64,000 nt of DNA from Desmonostoc vinosum HA7617-LM4 (GCA_019359515.1 JAHHHC010000002.1:186001-250000), one strand, 5' to 3'. Counted from the first letter of the stretch, positions 26,948-36,197 are shown. A program made the numbers and translations. The notes: a model not told the origin generated them from the letters alone.

Positions 26948-29779
26948 CTAATGACTAACCAATCTTGTCACTGCTGCAACTAACTCAGAGGGTTCTGTTG
27001 GCTTGGTGATGTGCATCTGAAATCCTACTGAGAGGGCTTGTTGTTGATTGTACTCTCCTGCATAGGCTGTGAGGGCGATCGCTGGGATCTGCCCCCCTTG
27101 CTCTGGTTTCCAAGTTCTGACTTGGCTGATCAGCATGTAACCGTCCATGTCTGGCATTCCAATATCACTTAATAAAACGTCTGGTTTGGATTCTGTGATG
27201 GCTTGCAATGCTTGAACTGCTGACGGTACGGCGATTACTTCTGCCCCTTCTTCTGCTAGCACGAAGCTGATAAAGTCTCGTGAATCATCGTCATCGTCAA
27301 CAACTAGTATTTTAAATCCTTGAAGATTGGTGAACTCGGAATCCACTTGTGTTTCTTGCTGGCTTTCTTTTACAGTTGCTTTTGCGTGCAGTAGTGGCAA
27401 ATTGACTATAAAAGTCGCTCCTTTTTCGTTGCCTAAACTTTCTGCCATGACTGTACCACCGTGAAGTTCTACTATTTGTCGGACGATCGCTAACCCTAGT
27501 CCTAATCCACCAAATTTTCTGGTGGTGGCGCTATCTGCTTGCCGGAAGTAATCAAACACATGGGGTAAAAAGTCAGGGTTAATACCTTGACCGGTGTCTG
27601 TAATTTTGATTTGAGCATAACGATTACTGATTAGCTGTTTTTCTTGACAACTGACTAGTGACCACTGAGAACTAATTATTGACGATTGCACCTCTATTCG
27701 TCCTCCTGGAGGTGTAAATTTAACAGCGTTGGAGAGCAAATTCCAAAGAACTTGTTGCAAGCGATTGGAATCACCCATAACTAAAAATTTTGCATTCCCC
27801 TCTGCTCCAAAATCTAAAATCGATAATTTTAAATCGATGGATTTGACTTGAGCTGCTAAGCGTATCGTTTCTAGCGCAGCAATAATTGTGGATACTAAAT
27901 CTACTGTCTCTACGTTTAAGGTCAGTTTACCTTGAAAAATTCGTGATACGTCTAGTAAGTCTTCAATTAATTGAGCTTGCAACTTAGCATTTCGCTCGAT
28001 TGTTTCCAGTGCTAATGCTGTTTTTGATGGGTCAAATTTACGACTTTGGAGGAGTTTAGACCAACCTAATATGGGGTTCAATGGTGAGCGGAGTTCGTGG
28101 GAAAGGACGGCGAGAAATTGATCTTTAATACAGTTTGCTTGTTCGGCTAGAGTTCGCGCTTGTTGTTCTGCTGTGTATAAATTGGTGTTTTCAATGGCGA
28201 TCGCTGCCATCTGGGCTAATTGCACTAGAATGGCTTCGTCTTCTTGGGTAAATTCACCTTCGTATTTATCTGATAACTGAATTAGTCCAATATTTTTTCC
28301 ATCTCTGCCTTTTAAAGGTGCAGCTAGCCACCCCCGCATTGGTGGATGCTTGTCGGCTTCTTTACCAAATCCTTGCCAGCGAGGATGGGCTACTAGTTCG
28401 GCCTGAGTCATGCGTATCGGACGATTTATTTGACGGACATAAGTATAAATGCCTGATTCATCTGGTTTTTCTTGGTAATTTCGCCACGCAGCATACTTAT
28501 CTGAAAGTGAAATCGAACTAATCGAGTGTGCCCAACCATGACTGTCTATTAAGCTGGTGACTGATTGATGTGCGCCAATAATAGTACGGGCTTGCTCGGT
28601 GATGATTCGGGTAACTTCTTCGATAGAGAGTGTTGAATGTATCGTCAATGCAGCCTCGGTTAATCCATGTAGTTGGCTCGCATATTGCCGCGATCGCATC
28701 AGCATTTGTTCTTTTTCTGTCTCTGCTCTGGTGCGACTAGTCACGTCAAGTACTAGAGATAATACTGAAACTAACTGACCCGATTCATCAGATAAGGCTG
28801 AATTATACCACTCACAATAGACAACGGAACCATCCTTAGTATAGTTGCGGTTTCGACAAATCAGCTGTTTTTCACTGCCACGAAACAACCTTCTAATTAC
28901 GTCTTGAACTGTCTCTTTATCTTCAGTAGAAACAAATTGCCATTCGTGACATCTTTTACCCATAACTTCCTCAGCTTGCCAGCCAAAAATGCGCTCAGCT
29001 GTCTGTGACCAACGAGACACACGAAACTCATGATCCCACTCAATTACCGCCAAAGGGGAGTTCTCTAGATGAAAGGCGAGAATCGATAAAGCATCTTGCC
29101 ACGAATCATGCCTTTGCTGGCGCTCAGTTATATTCCTATCTACCGCTGTCATCTCCACTAAGCGGTTTGTTTTGTGATTTACTTGTTTGACCTCTGTAAT
29201 ATCAATAAAGGTCAATACAACTGCATAGGGCACGACCGTATTCGGTAAAAATAAAGGCTGTGAGTTCATCAACAGCCAAACTAAATCACCGTTTGGTTTA
29301 TACCAACCCAAAACGAAATTACAACAAGGTTTTCCTGTATTCCAAGCCACCACAGACGGGTGATTTTCCGCGCTCAAGGGCGACCCATCTTCACAAATAA
29401 GTTGAGTCAATTGTTGACAAACAAATGTTGAAGCAGGGGTTTTCTGGAGTCGAAGTTGCGGAAAGTTGCCAAGCGAGGGTTCCCCTTCATCGCTGCTGTG
29501 ATATTTCACAACTTCCTGTGGTAAATTCTCTGAGGGTGGCTGACCAAAGGGTAATAACTGCGGTTGTTGAGCAATCCATTCCTGGATTTGCTCGGTTGTG
29601 AGTCCTAAAACCCTTTCGGCACTGGCATTACATGCTGTTATGCTGCCGTCAAAGAGTTGAAGCACCATCCCCTCGTTCACAACTGCGATCGTATAGTCGC
29701 CCACTTGTGTTCTACTTGGGGGTGTATTTTTTAGCTCCTCTTCAATCGGCTGATAATCTGACTTTTCCTGGTCTTCCAT
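26948..29779 (-). CDS. Hybrid sensor histidine kinase/response regulator with PAS and GAF domains
   Basis: A 943-residue soluble hybrid kinase. In order: a PAS-like domain (about 25-100), a second PAS (about 105-200), a third PAS (about 230-355, ending in a PAC-type CEWYNSALSD segment), a GAF domain (about 375-535), HisKA with FLAVLSHELRSPLNPILGW, HATPase_c with LLSNAVKFTPPGG, DTGQGI and GGLGLGLAIV, then a receiver domain with LLSDIGMPDMDG as phosphoacceptor loop. No membrane segment is seen, so the signal is probably cytoplasmic. About 22 residues between the N and G1 boxes derive from a dispersed repeat (27620-27688). It stands alone. Confidence 0.95.
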   Translation of the reverse strand: MEDQEKSDYQPIEEELKNTPPSRTQVGDYTIAVVNEGMVLQLFDGSITACNASAERVLGLTTEQIQEWIAQQPQLLPFGQPPSENLPQEVVKYHSSDEGEPSLGNFPQLRLQKTPASTFVCQQLTQLICEDGSPLSAENHPSVVAWNTGKPCCNFVLGWYKPNGDLVWLLMNSQPLFLPNTVVPYAVVLTFIDITEVKQVNHKTNRLVEMTAVDRNITERQQRHDSWQDALSILAFHLENSPLAVIEWDHEFRVSRWSQTAERIFGWQAEEVMGKRCHEWQFVSTEDKETVQDVIRRLFRGSEKQLICRNRNYTKDGSVVYCEWYNSALSDESGQLVSVLSLVLDVTSRTRAETEKEQMLMRSRQYASQLHGLTEAALTIHSTLSIEEVTRIITEQARTIIGAHQSVTSLIDSHGWAHSISSISLSDKYAAWRNYQEKPDESGIYTYVRQINRPIRMTQAELVAHPRWQGFGKEADKHPPMRGWLAAPLKGRDGKNIGLIQLSDKYEGEFTQEDEAILVQLAQMAAIAIENTNLYTAEQQARTLAEQANCIKDQFLAVLSHELRSPLNPILGWSKLLQSRKFDPSKTALALETIERNAKLQAQLIEDLLDVSRIFQGKLTLNVETVDLVSTIIAALETIRLAAQVKSIDLKLSILDFGAEGNAKFLVMGDSNRLQQVLWNLLSNAVKFTPPGGRIEVQSSIISSQWSLVSCQEKQLISNRYAQIKITDTGQGINPDFLPHVFDYFRQADSATTRKFGGLGLGLAIVRQIVELHGGTVMAESLGNEKGATFIVNLPLLHAKATVKESQQETQVDSEFTNLQGFKILVVDDDDDSRDFISFVLAEEGAEVIAVPSAVQALQAITESKPDVLLSDIGMPDMDGYMLISQVRTWKPEQGGQIPAIALTAYAGEYNQQQALSVGFQMHITKPTEPSELVAAVTRLVSH

Positions 29780-30470
29780 CTTGTTAGTTGCAATAAACTC
29801 AACGGGATTTTTTACTCAAAAGCTAGAATTATTCATCAGGAAAGTATTGTGAGGCTTACAATGTTTATCTCAAAAATACGGCTTGTTTTTATTGAGTATT
29901 CAGTAATCAAATCGGATTCCTATATCAGGTATTGAGTATTAAATATTGGGTATTATGTTCTGAGTATCAAGTATTAGATTTTAATTTCCATTACCCAATC
30001 CCCACTCTCAGCTTTGAAAGTATCAAACATCATGAATCCCCGTATTCTTTTAATCGAACTTGAGAGTCAAATAAATCCTCCTTGAGATAGGGGTTTAGTA
30101 AAAATTTAGTAAACAAGGATTATTAGAGATGATTTTTGTTAGTACTGAACCGTAGATGCCCTACCTCGAATAGCTTTCGTTAGCTGGATCGATTTGTGAT
30201 TAAAGTTACAACAAAAAGTAGAAATTTATTAAGAACCTTTAAGTATAGATTGAAATAATCTTAAAAGATAAAAATGATAGGGACTGGGGAACTTGGGGCC
30301 TCCGCTCCCGGAGGAACTGGGTACAGAGGAAGATTAAATAATTAACGTCTAATGTGAATTAGATATTAAAACGAATGATGATTTTGTCAATGCCCTCACC
30401 CTAAATCTAGGTTAAGTACCATTCAGTAGCAGTGGTGTGTCAAGACTAAAATATTGCATTAAAAAGAACT
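29780..30470. other. First part of a 1.5-kb gene-free region
   Basis: AT-rich, with direct repeats of TTGAGTATTxAxTATTGGGTATT type near 29890-29970 and a run of GGGGACTTGGGG/GGGGCCTCCGCTCCCGGAGG near 30280-30320. No frame with a plausible start is seen. The remainder to 31305 is occupied by the repeats listed next. Confidence 0.6.
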
Positions 30471-30477
30471 CTTGTGG

Positions 30478-30518
30478 AATGGGCGTTTTGCCCGTCCGTG
30501 GCGGGCTAGACGCCCATT
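30478..30518. repeat. GGGCG-TTTTGCCCG hairpin repeat
   Basis: AATGGGCG and CGCCCATT enclose GCCCG/CGGGC, a nearly continuous 17-bp stem. It resembles the hairpin at 34894-34937 (GGGCATCTTGCCCG), a dispersed hairpin class in which the loop-side words vary. Confidence 0.8.
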
Positions 30519-30552
30519 GTTGTCAAGTTAAATTAGAACCGATGTCCCGCAA

Positions 30553-30670
30553 GAAACTGAAGTTCCTTGCTAATAGCAAAAGTCATCTCAAGATGACTGA
30601 ATATCCCCCAAGATTTTGAGTCTACTGAAGTAGACTTGAGCTATTAGCCAAGAAATTTATTTCTTGGCGG
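30553..30670. repeat. Multi-hairpin element, copy B
   Basis: Four hairpins in the same order as copy A: AAGAAACT/AGTTCCTT (30551-30568), AGTCATCT/AGATGACT (30581-30598), AGTCTACT/AGTAGACT (30619-30636) and GCCAAGAAAT/ATTTCTTGGC (30647-30668). GCTAATAGC (30569-30577) can pair with GCTATTAGC (30640-30648), closing a multibranch around hairpins 2 and 3. The stem bases differ from copy A while pairing is kept. The outer GTAGTAAGGACT arms of copy A are absent. Confidence 0.85.
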
Positions 30671-30810
30671 GTGAGGAAGCTAATACCGAAGATATTTCTA
30701 GCTTAAGTTGACACCAATGGCTTTACGACCCACCCCACAAGAAAACTTATTACATCATTTCAGCCTGGTCGCACCCTACAAAATTAAAGTTTTTAATTCA
30801 CATTAGGCGT

Positions 30811-31090
30811 AATTCGTAATGACGCGACGCTCCTGTGTCGCTCTAAGCGAAGCTATGCCGCAGGCTTGACGCTGACGCTCGTACCTCGCTAACGCTAACG
30901 CTGATGCTATCTAGGACTCGCTCTAAGCGAAGCTATGCCGCAGGCTTGACGCTACGCTGACGTAATTCGTAATGACGCTCCTTCGGACGCTCGTACCGAC
31001 GCTCGTTCGCCTTTGGCGTCTCCCCTTGGGAGATGACTCGCTCTAAGCGAAGCTATGCCGTAGGCTTTACGCTACGCTATCCCTACCGCT
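30811..31090. repeat. TCTAAGCGAAGCTATGCCG mosaic repeat
   Basis: Begins GTAATTCGTAATGACGCGAC, then carries three copies of CTCTAAGCGAAGCTATGCCG followed by (C/T)AGGCTT(G/T)ACGCT (near 30840, 30920 and 31040), interspersed with GCTAACGCT words and AATTCGTAATGACGC. It is a variant of the array at 26580. Confidence 0.95.
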
Positions 31091-31305
31091 AATGATTTAG
31101 GATTGCTATATCAATATTTCCTGATTTATGTCAGCATTTATTGTTATAAAAACTCAAGCAACAGTGGATTTTCAACGTTTTAGCAATTTTGTCTAAATTT
31201 ATTGCCGAATATCTGTTCAGTTTATGTACATTTGGAGTGTATTCTCAATATACAGTATCTCTCCAAATTGACCTTTACAGACAGATTACACCAGAGGCAA
31301 ATACC

Positions 31306-31962
31306 ATGAAAAATTATGCTGACAAACAGGAATTGATATCAAGTCAAATTATAAATAAATGTTTTCAGCACCGGGATTTTAGTGGATATGACTTGAGTGG
31401 AATTGATTTAAGAGATATTGATTTAAGTGGTATTAACTTAATAGGTGCGGATTTGCGTTCAGCAAATCTGTGTGGTTCTATCCTGACTCGTGCTAATTTA
31501 AGTGGTGCAAATTTAATGGGTGCTGATTTAAGTGAAGCTAATTTGTATGAAGCTTCTTTGTGTGAGGCTAATTTAATTGATGCTGATTTAAAACAAGCAA
31601 ATTTGTGTGGAACTTTTTTATGGCGAGTCAAGCTGATGGGTAGTAATCTTTGGGGTACTTCTTTGTGTGGTGCAGATTTGAGTGAAGCAGACTTAAGGAA
31701 AGCAAAGTTAATAGAAACATCACTAATTGAAGCTAACTTAGTGAGAGCAAATCTTGCTGGTGCAAAGCTATGTGGAGCAATTTTGTTAGAAGCTAATTTG
31801 ACCGAGGCTAATTTAACTGGTGCAGACCTCACATGGACAAACTTAACTAAAGCAAATTTGCGTGATGCCAATCTTTGGGAAACAAAGCTAATTTATGCCA
31901 AATTGCGGGATACCATCATGCCTGATGGCACAATTGAGCAACCACAGATAGTGATTTATTGA
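31306..31962 (+). CDS. Pentapeptide repeat protein
   Basis: A 218-residue protein made almost wholly of A(D/N)LxX pentapeptides (GADLRSANLCGSILTRANLS and so on) from about residue 25 to 205, which fold as a right-handed quadrilateral beta-helix. A short N-terminal helical cap and a C-terminal cap flank the repeats. No signal peptide or extra domain is present. Family members have very varied or unknown roles. AGAGG lies about 10 bases before ATG 31306; the in-frame upstream extension from 31189 is unlikely. The reverse-strand frame over it is a shadow of the repeats. Confidence 0.9.
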   Translation: MKNYADKQELISSQIINKCFQHRDFSGYDLSGIDLRDIDLSGINLIGADLRSANLCGSILTRANLSGANLMGADLSEANLYEASLCEANLIDADLKQANLCGTFLWRVKLMGSNLWGTSLCGADLSEADLRKAKLIETSLIEANLVRANLAGAKLCGAILLEANLTEANLTGADLTWTNLTKANLRDANLWETKLIYAKLRDTIMPDGTIEQPQIVIY

Positions 31963-31973
31963 ATTTGTGAGTT

Positions 31974-32753
31974 TTAAAATTCGCGTTTTGAGAAGATGAA
32001 AATGGCGATCGCCAACAACATGGTACTGTAAATCAAGCTATAGCCAGCACTACTCATGAGTGCGATCGCATCTGGTAGTGCTTGAACACCATAAACGGCT
32101 TCGTTTTTCAAGTCTAATCGCGATAAATCTGGCAAGATAAGATATAAACCCTGAGTTAACCATTCGACGCTGGAATTACGACTCAGCCGACCAAATTCTA
32201 ATAAATCTTGTGTAATGTTACCCATTAAATACACAGCAAAGGTTAAAGTAGTCGCCAATAAAGAAGCAGTAAAAACACCCAACATAATAGCTACAGCAGT
32301 TATCAATGACAACTGCAAAAATATAAACATTGCTGCAACAATAATGCTCGTTGTTTGATGAGAAATATGGCCAAACTGCAATAAACCCAAATAAATCGCC
32401 GTCATAGAGGCTAACAAAATAGCTAGTACTGTGGATAAACCCAAGTATTTGCCGATGATAATTTCACTATGACTGACAGGTTTAGCAATTAACAATAAAA
32501 TAGTGCGTTTTTCAATTTCTTTATTAATCAATCCTGTACCAATAAATATTGTCACAATTAAACCGATCGCACTCATCGCCGCCATACCAAAGTCTAAAAA
32601 CATTTTGTCTTGTGTTGATGCCGCAAATTCCGGTAGAATGCGAAAAGCAGCGGCAAGGATGAGCGCATAAAAACCGATAATATACAGAATGCGATCGCGT
32701 ACAACTTCCTGAAACACATTCTTTGCTAGTACAAAAATTCTATGATTTGTCAT
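31974..32753 (-). CDS. fraE: FraE, ABC-2 type permease for filament integrity
   Basis: A 259-residue ABC-2-type membrane protein with about six hydrophobic segments and the family stretch FGMAAMSAIGLIVTIFIGTGLINKEIEKRTI. In Anabaena, fraE follows fraC and fraD and is needed for filament integrity and intercellular exchange. Here the same order FraC (34027-34569), FraD (32947-33960), FraE on one strand supports the name. The ATG lies in an AAATGACAAAT repeat word. A 193-base gap filled with mosaic repeat separates it from fraD. An ATPase partner is not present. Confidence 0.85.
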   Translation of the reverse strand: MTNHRIFVLAKNVFQEVVRDRILYIIGFYALILAAAFRILPEFAASTQDKMFLDFGMAAMSAIGLIVTIFIGTGLINKEIEKRTILLLIAKPVSHSEIIIGKYLGLSTVLAILLASMTAIYLGLLQFGHISHQTTSIIVAAMFIFLQLSLITAVAIMLGVFTASLLATTLTFAVYLMGNITQDLLEFGRLSRNSSVEWLTQGLYLILPDLSRLDLKNEAVYGVQALPDAIALMSSAGYSLIYSTMLLAIAIFIFSKREF

Positions 32754-32792
32754 TTGTGATTTTTCATTTGTAATTAATTATTTCTCCGCGTC

Positions 32793-32940
32793 CCCGCGTC
32801 CCCCTTCGGGTGACGCTCGCAAGCTCGCTAACGCTGCGCTAACGCAGTCGCCTGCTCCAGGAAACCCTCCTTTACTCGCTGTCTCACCGCGTCCCCGCGT
32901 CCCCGCGTCCCCGCGTCTTCCTCATCCCCCCACTCCCCAC
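32793..32940. repeat. Mosaic repeat between fraD and fraE
   Basis: Reverse-oriented relative of the 11.28-kb repeat: CGTCCCCGCGTCCC, TTCGGGTGACGCTCGCAAGC, GCGCTAACGCAGTCGCCTGC, GGAAACCCTCCTTTACTCGC and TCTCACCGCG, then CCCCACTCCCC. In this copy CTCCA replaces the usual CGGAG next to the GAAACCC block. The minus-strand frame at 32828-33064 is a repeat translation. Confidence 0.9.
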
Positions 32941-32946
32941 TCCCCA

Positions 32947-33960
32947 TTACTGCATCGGCGGAGGTGATCCAGCAATCAATTTGCTGAGGCGCAAGCAAGC
33001 AATTTCTGCAACGGTGATTTTTTCTCCGGCTTTGTTGGTTGCAGCAACTGGTTCTACTCGACAAGATTTTTTCAAGTAGTATCCCCGTGGGTTAGAACTT
33101 GGCCCTCTCCAAATACTTAACAAATCTAGAATGTATCCAGAACTAGACCTCAGATTAACTACACGTGGTTCAGCAACCCATAATCTTTTTTCTTCATACT
33201 TGACTAAGTTTTTTTCAATTATTGGTCTACTCAATTTGTCTATTTGTGGTTTTGCATCTAGCAACCATCTTTCTACTACTGACCAAGGTTTTGCAGCTAT
33301 TTGATCTTCTACTAATGGTTGTAGTTTGTCTAGAATTATCACACCATTAGCTGGTATTCGGACTGGCTGTTCTGTTCTAACAACAAATGTACTACGCTTA
33401 AAATTATCAGCTTGTAAACTCGGATATTCTTGTAACCAGTTATCCATCACAAAATAAAACTGTAGCCAGCAACTCAGTACCATGGAACTACCAAGTAAAA
33501 TTAAAATTCTTTGGCGGTCTTCTGGTTTAGGAATTTGAGCTTTGGCGTCTGTATCATCTCCTTCAATAAATTCGGGAATTGCTGTAATTAGTGCTGCGAT
33601 CGTTGGCCAGAGAACTATTGTTCTTGGCGTAATTATATCTTCTTGGTTTCCAAATGCAAAAACACTAACTAAAAAGCCGGTGATGACTGCTCCCACTGGC
33701 ATAAAAGTACCAGGAACTCTCAGAGGATCTTCAGTTGTATACCAAGCTGTACCAGCAATTAAAAATAACCAACCGCAAAAGGCAATGATATCTTTTATAT
33801 AACCGATCGCAAAATATGATACTATCCACGAAAAAACACTCAAATAAATCAATGTCTGCCATGAATAAGCTTTTGGCGGAACTAATACTTTTTTAACTCC
33901 TGCGTAAAGTTCTTCAACAAATTTAAAAATTCCTATTACATCTTTAAATAAAGTATTCAT
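32947..33960 (-). CDS. fraD: FraD, septal-junction/filament integrity protein (DUF5357)
   Basis: A 337-residue protein with about five membrane segments in the first 180 residues (LIYLSVFSWIVSYFAIGYI, FCGWLFLIAGTAW, MPVGAVITGFLVSVFAF, RILILLGSSMVLSCW) and an extracytoplasmic C-terminal half with helical and folded parts. This matches FraD of Anabaena, a plug/septal-junction component at the cell-cell interface. Its place between FraC- and FraE-like genes is the main supporting evidence. It is 66 bases downstream of fraC. Confidence 0.88.
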   Translation of the reverse strand: MNTLFKDVIGIFKFVEELYAGVKKVLVPPKAYSWQTLIYLSVFSWIVSYFAIGYIKDIIAFCGWLFLIAGTAWYTTEDPLRVPGTFMPVGAVITGFLVSVFAFGNQEDIITPRTIVLWPTIAALITAIPEFIEGDDTDAKAQIPKPEDRQRILILLGSSMVLSCWLQFYFVMDNWLQEYPSLQADNFKRSTFVVRTEQPVRIPANGVIILDKLQPLVEDQIAAKPWSVVERWLLDAKPQIDKLSRPIIEKNLVKYEEKRLWVAEPRVVNLRSSSGYILDLLSIWRGPSSNPRGYYLKKSCRVEPVAATNKAGEKITVAEIACLRLSKLIAGSPPPMQ

Positions 33961-34026
33961 GTTTTTTATTCTGCCTTTGTCTCATAATTTTGCTCAAAAA
34001 TTAAGTTGGGAATTTCTCTATTCGAT

Positions 34027-34569
34027 TTACCGATAACGAAGTAACAAAATAATGGTAATCACACTGTAACTTAACGAGTTAGCTATTAGTGTAGTAGTCA
34101 CTAAATTTGTATTTTGCAATTTAGCCATGCTAAAAGTACGCCATTTTCGTCGCTGTAGAGAAATTTGAGTTTCTTCTTTTTTCTCCCAAGGTTTTTCTGT
34201 CAAAGTTACTAATAATATTCTTAAAATCAAAAACTTGGCTAAGAAGGTAGCGAAGAAAATTATAAAAGCAGTTACAATTAATACAAATGGTGTGTTGGCA
34301 GATTTAAAACTATTGAAAAATACATAATTAATTAATTCTGATTTGATATCTATAGCCAAAATTGGCTCTGACAAAAAAAATGCAACCCAACCAATTACAC
34401 CAGAAAATAAGTTAACAGATATAGCATAAAAAGTGCTAGTTTTTTTATCGAATTTTAGCCGATTATGAAATATATATGCTTCAATAGGAATAGCAATCAA
34501 GAAAAATAAAAAATTAAACAAAACTACACCAATTGGAATAATTTTAGGAAGTGCGAAGTTTTCTAGCAT
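34027..34569 (-). CDS. fraC: FraC, filament integrity membrane protein
   Basis: A 180-residue integral membrane protein with four hydrophobic stretches (starting [24 protein letters not shown], then an inner pair and a C-terminal [13 protein letters not shown]). Length matches the 179-residue FraC of Anabaena. The ATG at 34569 is chosen over the TTG at 34584. It is the first gene of fraC-fraD-fraE. FraC and FraD are needed for long filaments under nitrogen deprivation and for intercellular dye exchange. Confidence 0.85.
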   Translation of the reverse strand: MLENFALPKIIPIGVVLFNFLFFLIAIPIEAYIFHNRLKFDKKTSTFYAISVNLFSGVIGWVAFFLSEPILAIDIKSELINYVFFNSFKSANTPFVLIVTAFIIFFATFLAKFLILRILLVTLTEKPWEKKEETQISLQRRKWRTFSMAKLQNTNLVTTTLIANSLSYSVITIILLLRYR

Positions 34570-35054
34570 AAAGGTTAGCGGCAAGTGTTAACTTTAGAGA
34601 GTATAACTGCGATCAGCGGATGTAGGTCTAAATTGCGTATTTTTTGTTTCAGAGGGAACGCTTAACGCCCAACAGTGACCAATGACAAAGGATGAACCTC
34701 AAAAATAGGTACGTAATTTGAATGCATAACAGCATGTTAAGGGTGATGGGGGCAATTATCGCATTGTTCTTGTTGTTTGCCATACTTGTGTAACAGTATT
34801 ACCTATTGATTGTGTTTATACATGCTCTTGCTTTTAATACTTAGTTGCTGAAGTTAGGATTCGTGTAAAAATAAGTTGAACAATTTAATATTTGTAGTGT
34901 GGGCATCTTGCCCGCGCGAGCAAGATGCTCGCACTACTTATTTTTACTTGATGCCTTACCGCGTCTCTACCTGGTAATCCACAACATTTTCAAAATTCAA
35001 ACCCAGTCCCTTTTACATTGGTATAAATTACGCTAGAATACAGCTTTTCGAGAG
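34570..35054. other. Divergent intergenic region with a 22-bp hairpin
   Basis: 485 bases between fraC and the adenosyltransferase-like gene; no gene. 34894-34937 is a long stem: GTAGTGTGGGCATCTTGCCC against GAGCAAGATGCTCGCACTAC, with two wobbles and one mismatch. It belongs to the dispersed GGGCATCTTGCCCG hairpins. No cobalamin riboswitch signature was found before the gene at 35055. Confidence 0.65.
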
Positions 35055-36191
35055 ATGACAAGGAACGGTATCGGTATTCGCACGGCGCAAGTGCGTCCTG
35101 AACGGCTCGCTGGTCAAATTCACGTCTACGATGGTGCGGGGAAAGGTAAGTCTCAAGCAGCTTTAGGGGTGGTTTTGCGCTCGATTGGCTTGGGGATAAA
35201 TACACCTAGCTATTCCAACCGGGTTTTACTACTGCGGTTTTTAAAGGGGCCAGAACGTGATTATGATGAAGATGGTGCGATCGCAGCTTTGCAGCGAGGT
35301 TTTCCGCATTTAATAGACCAAGTTCGCACCGGCAGAGCAGAGTTTTTTGGGCCTGAGCAAATTACTTCCTTTGACCGAGCAGAAGCGGCACGGGGTTGGG
35401 ATGTGGCTAAAGGTGCGCTGGCTTCTGATTTATATTCTGTTGTAGTCTTAGATGAAATTAACCCTGTCTTAGATTTAGGTTTACTGTCAGTGGACGAGGT
35501 GGTGCAGACATTAAAATCTAAACCCCAGGAGTTAGAAATCATCGCTACTGGACGCGGTGCGCCACAAAAGTTGCTTGATATTGCAGATCTGCACTCAGAA
35601 ATGAAACCCCAACACCACGCGACTGCAAAAGCACTATTACTTGAGGGTATTGAAATTTATACTGGTGCAGGTAAAGGTAAATCTACTAGCGCTTTGGGCA
35701 AAGCCTTACAGGCAATCGGTAGAGGCATCAATCACCCAGGTTCTACTCGTGTATTAATTATGCAGTGGCTCAAAGGTGGCAGTGGTTACACAGAAGATGC
35801 AGCGATCGCCGCCTTACAGCAATCGTATCCTGAAGTAGTAGATCATCAACGCTGTGGTCGAGATGCGATCGTCTGGCGTAATTCTCGGCAAGAATTGGAC
35901 TACGTAGAAGCTGAACGCGGTTGGGAAATTGCCAAAACTGCGATCGCTTCTGGACTATATAAAACCATCATTCTCGATGAACTCAATCCCACCGTTGACT
36001 TAGAACTACTCCCCGTAGAACCCATAGTCCAAGCCTTACTCCGCAAACCCCGTGACACCGAAATCATCATCACCGGCCGCTGTCAAAATCAACCTGCTTA
36101 CTTTGACCTAGCCAGCGTTCACTCTGAAGTATACTGCCACAAACACTATGCCAATCAAGGAGTAGAACTTAAACGAGGAGTGGATTTTTAA
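35055..36191 (+). CDS. Tandem-duplicated corrinoid adenosyltransferase-like P-loop protein
   Basis: A 378-residue protein made of two CobA/BtuR-like domains of about 180 residues each. Each has a Walker A (DGAGKGKSQAALG near 27; TGAGKGKSTSALG near 206), a LKG segment, a Walker B-like strand with LDE (VVVLDEINPVLDLGLL; TIILDELNPTVDLELL) and a closing HSE motif (LHSEM; VHSEV). CobA transfers the adenosyl group of ATP to cob(I)alamin. Both ATP loops look intact. Whether the fused pair is a true adenosyltransferase, a self-contained pseudo-dimer or a related ATPase cannot be decided from sequence. Confidence 0.85.
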   Translation: MTRNGIGIRTAQVRPERLAGQIHVYDGAGKGKSQAALGVVLRSIGLGINTPSYSNRVLLLRFLKGPERDYDEDGAIAALQRGFPHLIDQVRTGRAEFFGPEQITSFDRAEAARGWDVAKGALASDLYSVVVLDEINPVLDLGLLSVDEVVQTLKSKPQELEIIATGRGAPQKLLDIADLHSEMKPQHHATAKALLLEGIEIYTGAGKGKSTSALGKALQAIGRGINHPGSTRVLIMQWLKGGSGYTEDAAIAALQQSYPEVVDHQRCGRDAIVWRNSRQELDYVEAERGWEIAKTAIASGLYKTIILDELNPTVDLELLPVEPIVQALLRKPRDTEIIITGRCQNQPAYFDLASVHSEVYCHKHYANQGVELKRGVDF

Positions 36192-36197
36192 GATCAC

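Noticed and set aside
34570-35054. Cobalamin riboswitch before the adenosyltransferase-like gene
   Set aside because: No B12-box-like sequence was found; the strong hairpin there is a dispersed repeat.
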